From NCBI GenBank assembly GCA_049297375.1, contig JBAQUF010000049.1:1-6676 (forward strand): a stretch of 6,676 nucleotides of DNA, read 5' to 3'. The first letter of the stretch is position 1; the number at the start of each line of letters is the position of its first letter. This document shows positions 1-6,179 of the stretch, piece after piece. Below the pieces are notes generated by a model. It saw only the letters and a program-made list of their open reading frames with translations. It had not been told where the DNA came from and did no database searches. The translations under genes were made by a program, and so were the position numbers. This stretch comes from JAAZNV01 sp049297375. Its GTDB lineage: Bacteria > Patescibacteriota > WWE3 > UBA101185 > UBA10185.

Positions 1-1
1 G

Positions 2-898
2 TTTAAGGAAAACTCTATAGAGCTTTACAGAAAATATTTTCCAAGTCCACATAGTGAGCTTTTAATAGGTATGGTGATGGGAGCGGATGAGCTAGGCAAA
101 ATTCCAAAATTTAAAGAATCACTTAAAAGTACAGGAACCATCCATGTGGTAGTTGTATCTGGATTTAACATTAGCCTTGTTTTTAGCTTAGTAATAGGAC
201 TACTAGGGTCAAAATATAAAACTAAAAACTTAATTATTGCTCAATTTATTACCTTGTTATATTCAATGATGACTGGGTTTGAACCTCCAGTTATTAGAGC
301 ATGGGTTATGGGAAGTTTGGTATCTTGGGCTAAGTATTATGGTAGGGGAATGGATGGTTTTAGAGTGTTAATATTTACAGCTTTGTTTATGATTTTAATT
401 TGGCCGTACTTTTTACTTAGTGTAAGTTTCCAATTAAGTTTTTTAGCAACATTTGGTTTAGTGATATATGGAAATTTCTTTCAGAGAATATTTAAAAATA
501 TATTTAAAGTGGAGTCATTCTTAGTTGAAGATTTAAGTACTACAGTGTCTGCTCAAGTATTTGTTCTCCCAATTGTTTCTCTTTATTTTGGAAGAATTAG
601 CTTAGTAAGTTTTATAGTTAATCCTCTTGTTCTTTGGACTGTTCCTATATCTACTATTTTAGGTAGTGTATTTTTGCTTCTGGGGTCTATTTCACAGGTT
701 TTAGGGAGATTGTTTGCACTATTTATGTACCCATTCCTAGATATATTTACATCGCTAATATGGTTCTTTGGGGGCTTCACATTTTCCAGTATGTCTTTTA
801 GCGCTGATATAAAAACAGTAGTTGTTTACTACCTTTTTACGCTTCTAGGAGGTTATTTCATTAATAGAAATAAAGGGAAAATATATGAAAATAAATGA
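2..898 (+). CDS. comEC: ComEC/Rec2-type DNA-uptake channel protein, competence domain only (5' end off the window)
   Basis: This is the polytopic membrane part of ComEC, which carries single-stranded DNA across the cytoplasmic membrane during transformation. The frame is open from base 2, and 23 residues upstream of the ATG at 71 already match the family (an ELLIGMVMG stretch just before it). So 71 is an internal Met and the true start lies left of the window. Of the 298 residues visible, ComEC hallmarks appear in order: an SGFNISL stretch like the family's SGLHVGL, an RAWVMG segment, SFQLSFLATFGL, then an AQ...LP...FG...NPLVLW...P block near residues 183-220. About seven to nine hydrophobic segments are present, and the protein ends in a short basic tail. 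The metallo-beta-lactamase domain that usually follows is absent and is encoded by the next gene, which overlaps by 14 bp. Recognition is strong; transport activity is inferred from the family. Confidence 0.9.
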   Translation, partial: FKENSIELYRKYFPSPHSELLIGMVMGADELGKIPKFKESLKSTGTIHVVVVSGFNISLVFSLVIGLLGSKYKTKNLIIAQFITLLYSMMTGFEPPVIRAWVMGSLVSWAKYYGRGMDGFRVLIFTALFMILIWPYFLLSVSFQLSFLATFGLVIYGNFFQRIFKNIFKVESFLVEDLSTTVSAQVFVLPIVSLYFGRISLVSFIVNPLVLWTVPISTILGSVFLLLGSISQVLGRLFALFMYPFLDIFTSLIWFFGGFTFSSMSFSADIKTVVVYYLFTLLGGYFINRNKGKIYENK

Positions 899-1721
899 TT
901 TAGTGTATTCAGTATTCATATATCTTTTATTGTTTATCTTAGCTTTTAGTATAAAAAGTAGTGATGTTAAGCTTTCAGGGTTAAAGACATACGTTTGGGA
1001 TGTAGGGCAGGGGGATTCTGCTCTTATTGTTACACCAAATGGAAATAAGATATTAATAGATGGTGGAGATAACTTTGAATCTGATTTTAAATTATCAATG
1101 TTAGTTCCTTTTTTCTCATGTAAGTTGGATGCAGTAATTCTTACACACCCTCATAGTGATCATATTAAAGGATTAAGTAGAATTATGAAGAGGTGCAAAA
1201 TATCCGTCATCATGTTTAACGACGTTGATTACACTTCTCGTGATTACTCATATTTCAAGGATTTATCTAAGAATTTTAATGTAAAAAATATGTACAAAGG
1301 AGATGAGTTTGTAATAGATGACGTTAAATTTAAAGTTCTTTGGCCTACAGAAGAATTTTTGCAAACAAAAGTTAGTGATATAAACGAAACTTCAATAATG
1401 GTTTTTATAGACTATAAAAATTTTGAGGCATTATTTTTAGGAGATGCGGGTTCAAATGATTTATCCAAAATAGATCTTAATTCTATAAAACCTTTCATTG
1501 ATGGGGATCTTGAGATAATAAAAGTTCCTCACCATGGATCAAAGTTTGGCTTAAACAAGGAGTTCTATGCCAATTTAAAGCCAAAAACCTGCGTAATATC
1601 TGTAGGAAAAGACAATATGTTTGGACATCCTTCAAAAGAAGTTGTTGAGTACTTATCTAAATCTGGATGCAATGTACTAAGAACAGATACTAGTGGCGAT
1701 ATTGTTATAACTTCTAAATAG
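885..1721 (+). CDS. Membrane-anchored ComEC-type metallo-beta-lactamase-fold protein
   Basis: This 278-aa protein is the MBL-fold domain normally fused to the C-terminus of ComEC and thought to act as a nuclease on the non-transported DNA strand. A hydrophobic segment at about residues 6-23 should anchor it, with the catalytic domain outside. The domain shows DVGQGDSALI (39-48), LIDGG (57-61), the zinc motif H88-x-H90-x-D92-H93, a FLGDAG strand with D187, PHHGS with H216 and H217, and GHPS with H248. These are all the usual ComEC-MBL motifs, so the site looks intact. The start lies inside the end of the channel gene, with AAAGGGA about 7 nt upstream as a plausible ribosome site, which suggests translational coupling. 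The frame upstream is closed by TAG at 846-848. Stand-alone enzymes of this family also exist, but the overlap with comEC argues for a DNA-uptake role. Confidence 0.92.
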   Translation: MKINDLVYSVFIYLLLFILAFSIKSSDVKLSGLKTYVWDVGQGDSALIVTPNGNKILIDGGDNFESDFKLSMLVPFFSCKLDAVILTHPHSDHIKGLSRIMKRCKISVIMFNDVDYTSRDYSYFKDLSKNFNVKNMYKGDEFVIDDVKFKVLWPTEEFLQTKVSDINETSIMVFIDYKNFEALFLGDAGSNDLSKIDLNSIKPFIDGDLEIIKVPHHGSKFGLNKEFYANLKPKTCVISVGKDNMFGHPSKEVVEYLSKSGCNVLRTDTSGDIVITSK

Positions 1722-1766
1722 GCTCATTTTCACATGGGTAAATAACTGATAATATGAGTTAGGAGT

Positions 1767-1772
1767 TATAAC
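1767..1772 (+). promoter_or_regulatory. Possible -10 element ahead of argS
   Basis: TATAAC lies 9 nt before the argS ATG, so initiation 7-8 nt downstream would give a leader of one or two bases. No good -35 is seen at the matching distance. The alternative signal, AGGAG at 1761-1765, is 16 nt from the ATG, which is too far for a normal Shine-Dalgarno site. The element resembles the TATAAC ahead of ndk, but on its own it is weak. Confidence 0.3.
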
Positions 1773-1781
1773 TAAACATAA

Positions 1782-3542
1782 ATGTCTGATATATCTAAAT
1801 TAATAAAAGAAAATATAAAGAAGGCAGTAAAAAGTTTGTATGGTATTGAAATTGAAGATGCTCATAGTGAACATCCTGAAAATGAAAGTTTTGGAGATTA
1901 CGCTTCTAGTGTAAGTTTATCCATATCCAAGGATCTTAAGAGAATTCCTATTGAAGTTGCGGAAGAAATATCCCATGAACTTTCAAGCTACAAATTAAAT
2001 TTTGAGTCAGATGGAAGCTACTACTCCATCTTTTCAAGCATAAAAGCTGCTCAGCCCGGCTTTGTAAACTTTAAACTGTCTCAAGAGTGGTTAAAGCAGC
2101 AATTAGTGGAAGTGTTTAATAAAAGCTCTAAGTATGGGTCAAATGATATGGGAAAAGATAAAACTATTATTGTTGAGTACTCTCAACCTAATCCTAACAA
2201 ACCAATGCATATCGGTCACTCAAGGAACAACTTTATAGGAAGTTCTCTGTCTGAAATCTTTAAATTTTGCAACTACCACGTTATTAAGATGAACTACATG
2301 GATGATTGGGGTACTCACATTTGTAAGTCAATGTTGATGTACAAAAAGTATAAGAATGGTGAAGAGCCTACTACGAAATCAGATCACTATGTTGGAGATC
2401 TTTATATTATGTATGAAAAAGAGCATGAGTCTAACCCCAAGTCTTTGGAGAAAGAACTTTCAGAGATGTTTAGGAAACTGGAGGATTATGACCCAGAAAC
2501 AATTGAGTTATGGAAAAAGATTGTAAATTGGGTATATGAGGGGTGGAAAGCTACGTATCAAAGTGAAAATGTTACATTTGATGTTTGGACGTATCAGAGT
2601 GAACATACTAAAGGTGGGAAAGAAATTGTGAATTTGGCTGTTGAAAAAGGAGTTGCTGAAAGAGATGAGACGGGAGCTGTAATTGCAAGGTTAGAGAAAT
2701 ATGGAATTCCAGATAAAGTACTTTTAAGAAGTGACGGAACGTCTATTTATATAACTCAAGATACTCAACTTGCTAAAGATAACTTTGAGAAATATAGGTT
2801 TGATAAGAGGTTTTATGTTGTAGATTGCAGACAGTCTGGCTACTTTATTCAATTGTTTAAGATCTTGGATTTGCTTGGTTTTGAGTGGGCCAAAAGGCTT
2901 TACCATGTTGCTTACGGAACAGTATCACTTCCAGATGGTTCTATGTCTTCTAGACTAGGTAACGTGGTAAATGCTGATGAAGTATTCCAAAAGCTTGTTG
3001 ATTTAGAGGAAGATGAAGCTAGGAATAGTTTAAAAGACATATCAAATCTTAAGGAAACAAGTAAAAAAGTAGCTTTAGCTGCATATAGGTATGGAATGTT
3101 AAAAGTAGATTCAAAGCAGGATATTGTGTTTGATTATTCAAAGGTAACAAAGTTTGAAGGCAACACAGGCCCTTATCTTATGTATTCGTATGCTCGTGCT
3201 AAGTCACTTTTAGAAAAGGCTGGGATTGGAGATGAAGAAATGGATTTTAATCTTAAATTGTTTGGAGATACAGAATTAGTAGAGAAAGAAACAAGCATTT
3301 TAAGAAGCATTTATCAATTTCCTGAAGTTGTTTTGGAATCTGCAGATAATTTTATGCCTCACGTTATAGCTAATTATCTTTATGATTTAGCACAGAGATT
3401 TAACTCTTTTTATGCTGATACACCGGTGTTAAATGCAAAGGAAGAAACAAAGGAATTTAGATTAGCTCTTGTTAAGGGTTTTTCTCAAGTAATTAAAAAT
3501 GGTTTATCACTGTTAGGTATAGATGTAGTTGAAAAGATGTAA
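1782..3542 (+). CDS. argS: Arginyl-tRNA synthetase
   Basis: This class Ia aminoacyl-tRNA synthetase attaches arginine to tRNA-Arg in the cytoplasm, using ATP. At 586 aa it has the normal length. The N-terminal ArgS-specific domain (about 1-110) includes the usual FGDYAS motif (37-42). The Rossmann catalytic domain has NPNKPMHIGHSRN (137-149), whose H143-I-G-H146 is the HIGH signature, then NYMDDWGTHI (171-180) and RSDGTSIYITQD (316-327). The second signature is GSMSSRLGN (386-394), the lysine-poor version of KMSKS typical of many ArgS proteins. The C-terminal DALR anticodon-binding domain starts near FEGNTGPYLMYSYARA (458-473) and ends in the short GIDVVEKM tail. The ATG is fixed by the family N-terminus; no well-placed ribosome site precedes it. 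It follows the MBL gene by 60 bp and precedes the phosphoesterase gene by 19 bp. Nothing suggests damage. Confidence 0.97.
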   Translation: MSDISKLIKENIKKAVKSLYGIEIEDAHSEHPENESFGDYASSVSLSISKDLKRIPIEVAEEISHELSSYKLNFESDGSYYSIFSSIKAAQPGFVNFKLSQEWLKQQLVEVFNKSSKYGSNDMGKDKTIIVEYSQPNPNKPMHIGHSRNNFIGSSLSEIFKFCNYHVIKMNYMDDWGTHICKSMLMYKKYKNGEEPTTKSDHYVGDLYIMYEKEHESNPKSLEKELSEMFRKLEDYDPETIELWKKIVNWVYEGWKATYQSENVTFDVWTYQSEHTKGGKEIVNLAVEKGVAERDETGAVIARLEKYGIPDKVLLRSDGTSIYITQDTQLAKDNFEKYRFDKRFYVVDCRQSGYFIQLFKILDLLGFEWAKRLYHVAYGTVSLPDGSMSSRLGNVVNADEVFQKLVDLEEDEARNSLKDISNLKETSKKVALAAYRYGMLKVDSKQDIVFDYSKVTKFEGNTGPYLMYSYARAKSLLEKAGIGDEEMDFNLKLFGDTELVEKETSILRSIYQFPEVVLESADNFMPHVIANYLYDLAQRFNSFYADTPVLNAKEETKEFRLALVKGFSQVIKNGLSLLGIDVVEKM

Positions 3543-3561
3543 TTTTTAAAAAGAGTGGAGT

Positions 3562-4683
3562 ATGGGAAGAAGGAAAGATAAGGAAAAGCAGCCAAAAAGA
3601 AATAAATTATTACCCAGATTTTTAAGATCAGTAGTAGCTGTTGTACTTCTTTCATCCCTTATTTTAGGAATTACTGTTGTAGTCAAAGGAATTTCTGAAG
3701 CAAACTCGGAAGAAGTAAGCGGTTCAATAGAAAGTATTCTTAGGAATTCAAAAAGTGACCTTAGTAAAGATGATGCCATGTCGAAGATTATTAACTTCCT
3801 AGAGAAGTTTATACGTATACCTAAAAAGACATCTAACGATCTATCCAGTGATTTATCTAAGGATGCTAGCAGTTTACTAATTGATAATGATAACACAGCC
3901 TCTTCATCTTCTAATGACAATGAGAATGTGTTGTTTAGAGCTTGTATAATTTCAGATATTCATCAAGATACCACTAACCTATCCAGGTCTTTGGAAAAAG
4001 TAACTGAGAATGATTGTATGTTACTGTTTGTGATTGGGGATGTTACAAACTATGGAGATGTTAATACTCTTTCTAGTATAAAAACAATTTTAGATAACTC
4101 TGGTATTAAAGATTACTATGTAATTCCTGGAGATCATGACTTAGCTCAGTCTGTTAGTTTAGAGAATTTTGAAGAAGTATTTGGAGATAGCTATCATTTT
4201 GTTGAGTTTGCTGATGTTAGATTTCTTATGATGGATAATAGTGCAAACTACACCCCAGTTAATGAGAAGAAAATTTCTTGGATGGAAGAAAATATAAAAA
4301 ATGCAGATTTTGTGGTTTTATCTCAACCATTGTATGTAAATGGTTTAAATGCTCCATTTAGTTCTATTTACATGGGAAGTACTAGAAATGATCCAGATTC
4401 CTTGGATTTAAAGGAAAAACAGCAGGTTGTTAAGGACCAAGGGGCATTTATTTTAAGTCTTCTAAGAGATACAAAGAACGTTAAGGCAGTAATATCAGGT
4501 GAACATCATAGATCTAGTGTTTTAATTGACTCAGTAAGAAGTGATTTAAAACATTATGTTATTGGAGCAGTTACTAGTACTGTTAATGATTACCCACAAA
4601 GTGCTATTCAATCTTCAAGGGTTTCTGTAATGAGTATATTTGATGATAAATCATATTCTATAGAAGATGTTTCTATAGACTGA
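3562..4683 (+). CDS. Membrane-anchored calcineurin-like metallophosphoesterase-family protein with altered metal motifs
   Basis: This 373-aa protein has a very basic N-terminus, one membrane segment (about 22-42), a low-complexity linker rich in Ser, Asp and Asn (about 45-122, with SDLSKD occurring twice) and a calcineurin-like phosphoesterase domain (about 125-360), predicted to lie outside the cytoplasmic membrane. Motif I is D132-x-H134, motif II is GDVTNYGD with D160, and motif III is GDHD (190-193), where Asp191 replaces the usual Asn. The motif IV His-x-Pro reads Ser254-Gln-Pro. The last motif, normally GHxH, reads G313-E-H-H316. The fold call is good, but the substrate is unknown and the changed ligands leave activity uncertain. 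It probably shares a transcript with argS, 19 bp upstream. GGAG lies only 1 nt before the ATG, so it is poorly placed. No in-frame start exists between the upstream TAA (3547-3549) and this ATG. Confidence 0.82.
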   Translation: MGRRKDKEKQPKRNKLLPRFLRSVVAVVLLSSLILGITVVVKGISEANSEEVSGSIESILRNSKSDLSKDDAMSKIINFLEKFIRIPKKTSNDLSSDLSKDASSLLIDNDNTASSSSNDNENVLFRACIISDIHQDTTNLSRSLEKVTENDCMLLFVIGDVTNYGDVNTLSSIKTILDNSGIKDYYVIPGDHDLAQSVSLENFEEVFGDSYHFVEFADVRFLMMDNSANYTPVNEKKISWMEENIKNADFVVLSQPLYVNGLNAPFSSIYMGSTRNDPDSLDLKEKQQVVKDQGAFILSLLRDTKNVKAVISGEHHRSSVLIDSVRSDLKHYVIGAVTSTVNDYPQSAIQSSRVSVMSIFDDKSYSIEDVSID

Positions 4684-4704
4684 GAAACAATCTTTTGATA
4701 TAAC
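4676..4704 (+). promoter_or_regulatory. Predicted promoter of ndk, leaderless type
   Basis: TAGACT (4676-4681, four of six matches to TTGACA) and TATAAC (4699-4704, five of six matches to TATAAT) are separated by 17 nt. The -10 ends 6 nt before the ndk ATG, so transcription should start on or next to that ATG. No Shine-Dalgarno sequence is present. The -35 overlaps the end of the phosphoesterase gene. Confidence 0.5.
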
Positions 4705-4710
4705 CAAACA

Positions 4711-5257
4711 ATGGAAAGAACACTTTTAGTAATTAAACCGGATGCAGTTGAAAGAGGTATTGTTGGAGAGATTCTTCAAAGAGTTGAGAAAATGGGTTTT
4801 GTTATTAAAGCTGCAAAGTTAGTTCAAGTTGATGAGAAGCTTGGAGAAGCTCACTATCCAAATTCTGAAGAATGGAAGAGAAATGTCGGTGTTAGAACAA
4901 TAGAAGATTGTGAGAAATATGGAATGGATTTAATGGAAAATATGGGAACGATAGATCCGATAGAGATAGGGAACTTGGTAAAGAAGTGGAATGTTGATTA
5001 TTTATGTTCTGGTCCTGTTTTTTGCATTTGTTCTTGAGGGTTTAAACGCTGTAGAAAGATTAAGAAGTTTAGTTGGACATACCGTGCCTACAAAGGCAGC
5101 ACCAGGAACAATAAGAGGGGATTATTCACTTGATTCAGCTATCTTGGCCAATATGAATAAAAGATGTATTTTAAATCTTGTTCATGCTTCAGGTACAATT
5201 AATGAAGCAAAGAGTGAGATTGATCTTTGGTTTAAAAAAGAAGAGATATTAAGTTAA
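4711..5257 (+). CDS. ndk: Nucleoside diphosphate kinase, long form, interrupted by a one-base frameshift
   Basis: NDK moves the gamma phosphate between nucleoside triphosphates and diphosphates through a phosphohistidine. The first frame (4711 to a stop at 5037) gives MERTLLVIKPDAVERG with Lys9, the long insert typical of archaeal and some CPR enzymes (about 48-97, with DPIEIG and KKWNVDY), and CSGPVF. The second frame, from GCA at 5024 to 5257, continues exactly as expected with AFVLEGLNAVERLRSLVG, then PGTIRGD and NLVHASGT, which carries the active-site His (His158 of the joined protein). The frames join at T6 (5018-5023). With five Ts the gene would read through as 181 aa, normal for the long form. 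Both halves are fully conserved, so an assembly or sequencing indel or a very recent mutation fits better than old decay. Frameshifting or transcript slippage is possible but unproven. As written, the first-frame product lacks the catalytic His. Confidence 0.9.
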
Positions 5258-5282
5258 CTGATTTTTTAGTTTTCTTTACCCC

Positions 5283-5291
5283 TGTTATAAT
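5283..5291 (+). promoter_or_regulatory. Extended -10 promoter for the tRNA-Ser gene
   Basis: The sequence TGTTATAAT is a perfect extended -10: TG, one base, then consensus TATAAT at 5286-5291. The T-rich stretch upstream holds no clear -35, which extended -10 promoters can do without. Predicted initiation near 5298 would give a leader of about 60 nt before the mature tRNA. Confidence 0.7.
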
Positions 5292-5306
5292 TTACCTAAG
5301 CGACTA

Positions 5307-5329
5307 TCCGTGGCCTATTAGGCCTCGGA
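5307..5329 (+). other. Hairpin in the pre-tRNA leader
   Basis: TCCG (5307-5310) pairs with CGGA (5326-5329). Inside it, GGCC (5312-5315) pairs with GGCC (5321-5324) around a TATTA loop, with a single T-T mismatch between the two helices. The hairpin lies between the extended -10 promoter and the tRNA. It has no T-tract directly after it, so it is not a standard terminator. Its function is unknown; a processing or folding element of the tRNA precursor is one option. Confidence 0.5.
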
Positions 5330-5357
5330 GGTTTATTTAGCTCGTATTCATATGTAT

Positions 5358-5447
5358 GGAAGGGTCGCATAGTGGTCTAGTGCGGCGGTCTTGAAAACCG
5401 CTATACCTGCAAAGGTATCGAGGGTTCGAATCCCTCCCCTTCCGCCA
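5358..5447 (+). tRNA. tRNA-Ser (anticodon TGA)
   Basis: This is a complete 90-nt class II tRNA. Acceptor GGAAGGG (5358-5364) pairs with CCCTTCC (5437-5443), followed by discriminator G and an encoded CCA (5445-5447). The anticodon stem GCGGT/ACCGC encloses loop CTTGAAA, placing anticodon TGA at 5392-5394, which reads UCA serine codons. The long variable arm forms a 6-bp stem, ATACCT/AGGTAT, capped by a GCAA tetraloop (5403-5418), as expected for serine tRNA. The T arm is GAGGG-TTCGAAT-CCCTC. A T5 run (5449-5453) just after CCA may help end transcription. The strong promoter upstream suggests it is transcribed as its own unit. Confidence 0.97.
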
Positions 5448-5450
5448 GTT

Positions 5451-5479
5451 TTTATCCATAAATATCCCTGTGTTACACT
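5451..5479 (+). promoter_or_regulatory. Predicted promoter of the ACT-domain gene, leaderless type
   Basis: An extended -10, TG (5471-5472) plus T plus TACACT (5474-5479), ends 6 nt before the ATG at 5486. A weak -35, TTTATC (5451-5456), sits 17 nt upstream. There is no Shine-Dalgarno sequence. The expected transcription start is the ATG itself. Confidence 0.5.
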
Positions 5480-5485
5480 GTTTGC

Positions 5486-5941
5486 ATGGGAAAGTTTATT
5501 AAAGAAGATATTAACCGTGTGCTAAAAGGAACAACTTTTGCAAGCGATAAAAAAGAATATGCTTTTGTAAAATACCCAAAGGAAGCTTATTCAGACATAC
5601 TAGTGATACTTGCAAAATTGGGAGAACTAAACTATTCAGAAATTATTTTGGATAAAAAGGAACTCACATTAATTGTGGAATTTGATGTATGGAAAAGGTT
5701 ATTTGAGCATAAAGTTCAGTATGACACCGTTGAGGATCCGATGGCTATTATTACTTGCGATGTTGTTGAGTCTACAGTAACAGGTTACTTATTGGCCATT
5801 ACAAGAGCTCTTTCCACATCAGATATTAGTGTTTTTGTACAAGGAGCATTTACTACAGATCATATTCTTGTTTTTTATAAAGATATTGACCTTGCTCTTA
5901 GGTTATTGAATAAGTTAAAAATTGAAGGGATGAATTTTTAA
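5486..5941 (+). CDS. Small ACT-domain protein
   Basis: This 151-aa soluble protein resembles the stand-alone ACT proteins of the ACT_7/CASTOR-like kind, a family whose domains bind amino acids or other small ligands and regulate partner proteins. The C-terminal half (about 84-146) fits the ACT pattern: a strand MAIITCDVV, a helix TGYLLAITRAL preceded by polar residues, then the hallmark stretch SDISVFVQGAFTTDHILV (112-129) and a closing helix DIDLALRLLNKL. The N-terminal half (about 1-80) is less clear but has a similar strand-helix rhythm and could be a second, diverged ACT-like unit. No enzyme domain is attached, so it may be a regulatory or sensor subunit; the ligand cannot be read from the sequence. 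It starts 38 nt after the tRNA CCA, with a promoter-like element ending 6 nt before the ATG and no ribosome site. Confidence 0.75.
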   Translation: MGKFIKEDINRVLKGTTFASDKKEYAFVKYPKEAYSDILVILAKLGELNYSEIILDKKELTLIVEFDVWKRLFEHKVQYDTVEDPMAIITCDVVESTVTGYLLAITRALSTSDISVFVQGAFTTDHILVFYKDIDLALRLLNKLKIEGMNF

Positions 5942-5990
5942 TAAAAGTTCCAACTAATTCTCATACTATCAGCCAATAATAAACCCATTT

Positions 5991-6019
5991 TTGACACCTC
6001 AGCTCTTAAGTTCTAGACT
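5991..6019 (+). promoter_or_regulatory. Strong sigma-70-like promoter, leaderless type, ahead of the 44-aa membrane peptide
   Basis: A perfect TTGACA (5991-5996), a 17-nt spacer and TAGACT (6014-6019, four of six matches to TATAAT) end 6 nt before the ATG at 6026. This is the best two-part promoter in the window. It supports both a new transcript starting here and the reality of the small gene behind it, and probably drives the DUF4349 gene too. Confidence 0.65.
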
Positions 6020-6025
6020 TTACCT

Positions 6026-6160
6026 ATGCAACCAGATAAAAACAAAAAAGTAGTAATAATATTCCTTCTCTTTGTAATAATTTTATCTAGTTTAGTAATG
6101 TTTAGTCTCTATAAGAAAGAATCAAGTTCAAGGAGTGATACAAATACACTAATAAAGTAG
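6026..6160 (+). CDS. 44-residue single-pass membrane peptide
   Basis: The frame ATG (6026) to TAG (6158-6160) encodes 44 residues. A short charged start, MQPDKNKK, is followed by one hydrophobic segment (about 9-28) and a polar tail rich in Ser, Lys and Asn. Basic residues flank the segment on both sides, so orientation is uncertain. I do not recognise a family. Support comes from its position: a consensus -35 and a -10 lie at the ideal distance, and the next membrane gene starts 19 bp after its stop. It could be a small membrane subunit partnering the DUF4349 protein, or the leader ORF of that transcript. Confidence 0.6.
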   Translation: MQPDKNKKVVIIFLLFVIILSSLVMFSLYKKESSSRSDTNTLIK

Positions 6161-6179
6161 TATAAATTTATTTAAAAAT

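Noticed and set aside
71..73. ATG as the start of the ComEC gene
   Set aside because: The frame stays open to base 2, and the upstream residues match ComEC, so the gene begins outside the window.
583..780. Minus-strand ORF of 65 codons inside comEC
   Set aside because: It lies opposite well-conserved ComEC membrane segments, shows no domain and has no ribosome site; it is a shadow frame.
896..898. Recoding of UGA as glycine
   Set aside because: UGA ends ComEC and the phosphoesterase at the expected places, and reading on gives no conserved sequence, so the standard bacterial code fits.
1723..1758. CTCAT/ATGAG inverted repeat between the MBL gene and argS as a terminator
   Set aside because: It has only 5 bp of stem, a 26-nt loop and no T-tract; it is probably chance.
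2724..2906. Minus-strand ORF of 60 codons inside argS
   Set aside because: It is antisense to the conserved ArgS catalytic core and has no independent support.
3546..3920. Minus-strand ORF of 124 codons opposite the phosphoesterase N-terminus
   Set aside because: Its Ser/Leu-rich product mirrors the low-complexity linker on the plus strand. All firm genes run plus, and the plus frame continues into a recognisable domain.
4991..4993. ATG as a genuine start for a separate 88-aa protein
   Set aside because: The first 11 codons (MLIIYVLVLFF) are simply the shifted reading of conserved NDK sequence; NDK homology in this frame begins at GCA 5024.
5352..5372. Very short ORF (MYGRVA) after the GGAGG at 5327-5331
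   Set aside because: It runs into the tRNA after two codons and has only six codons; the spacing to GGAGG is 20 nt, too long for a ribosome site.
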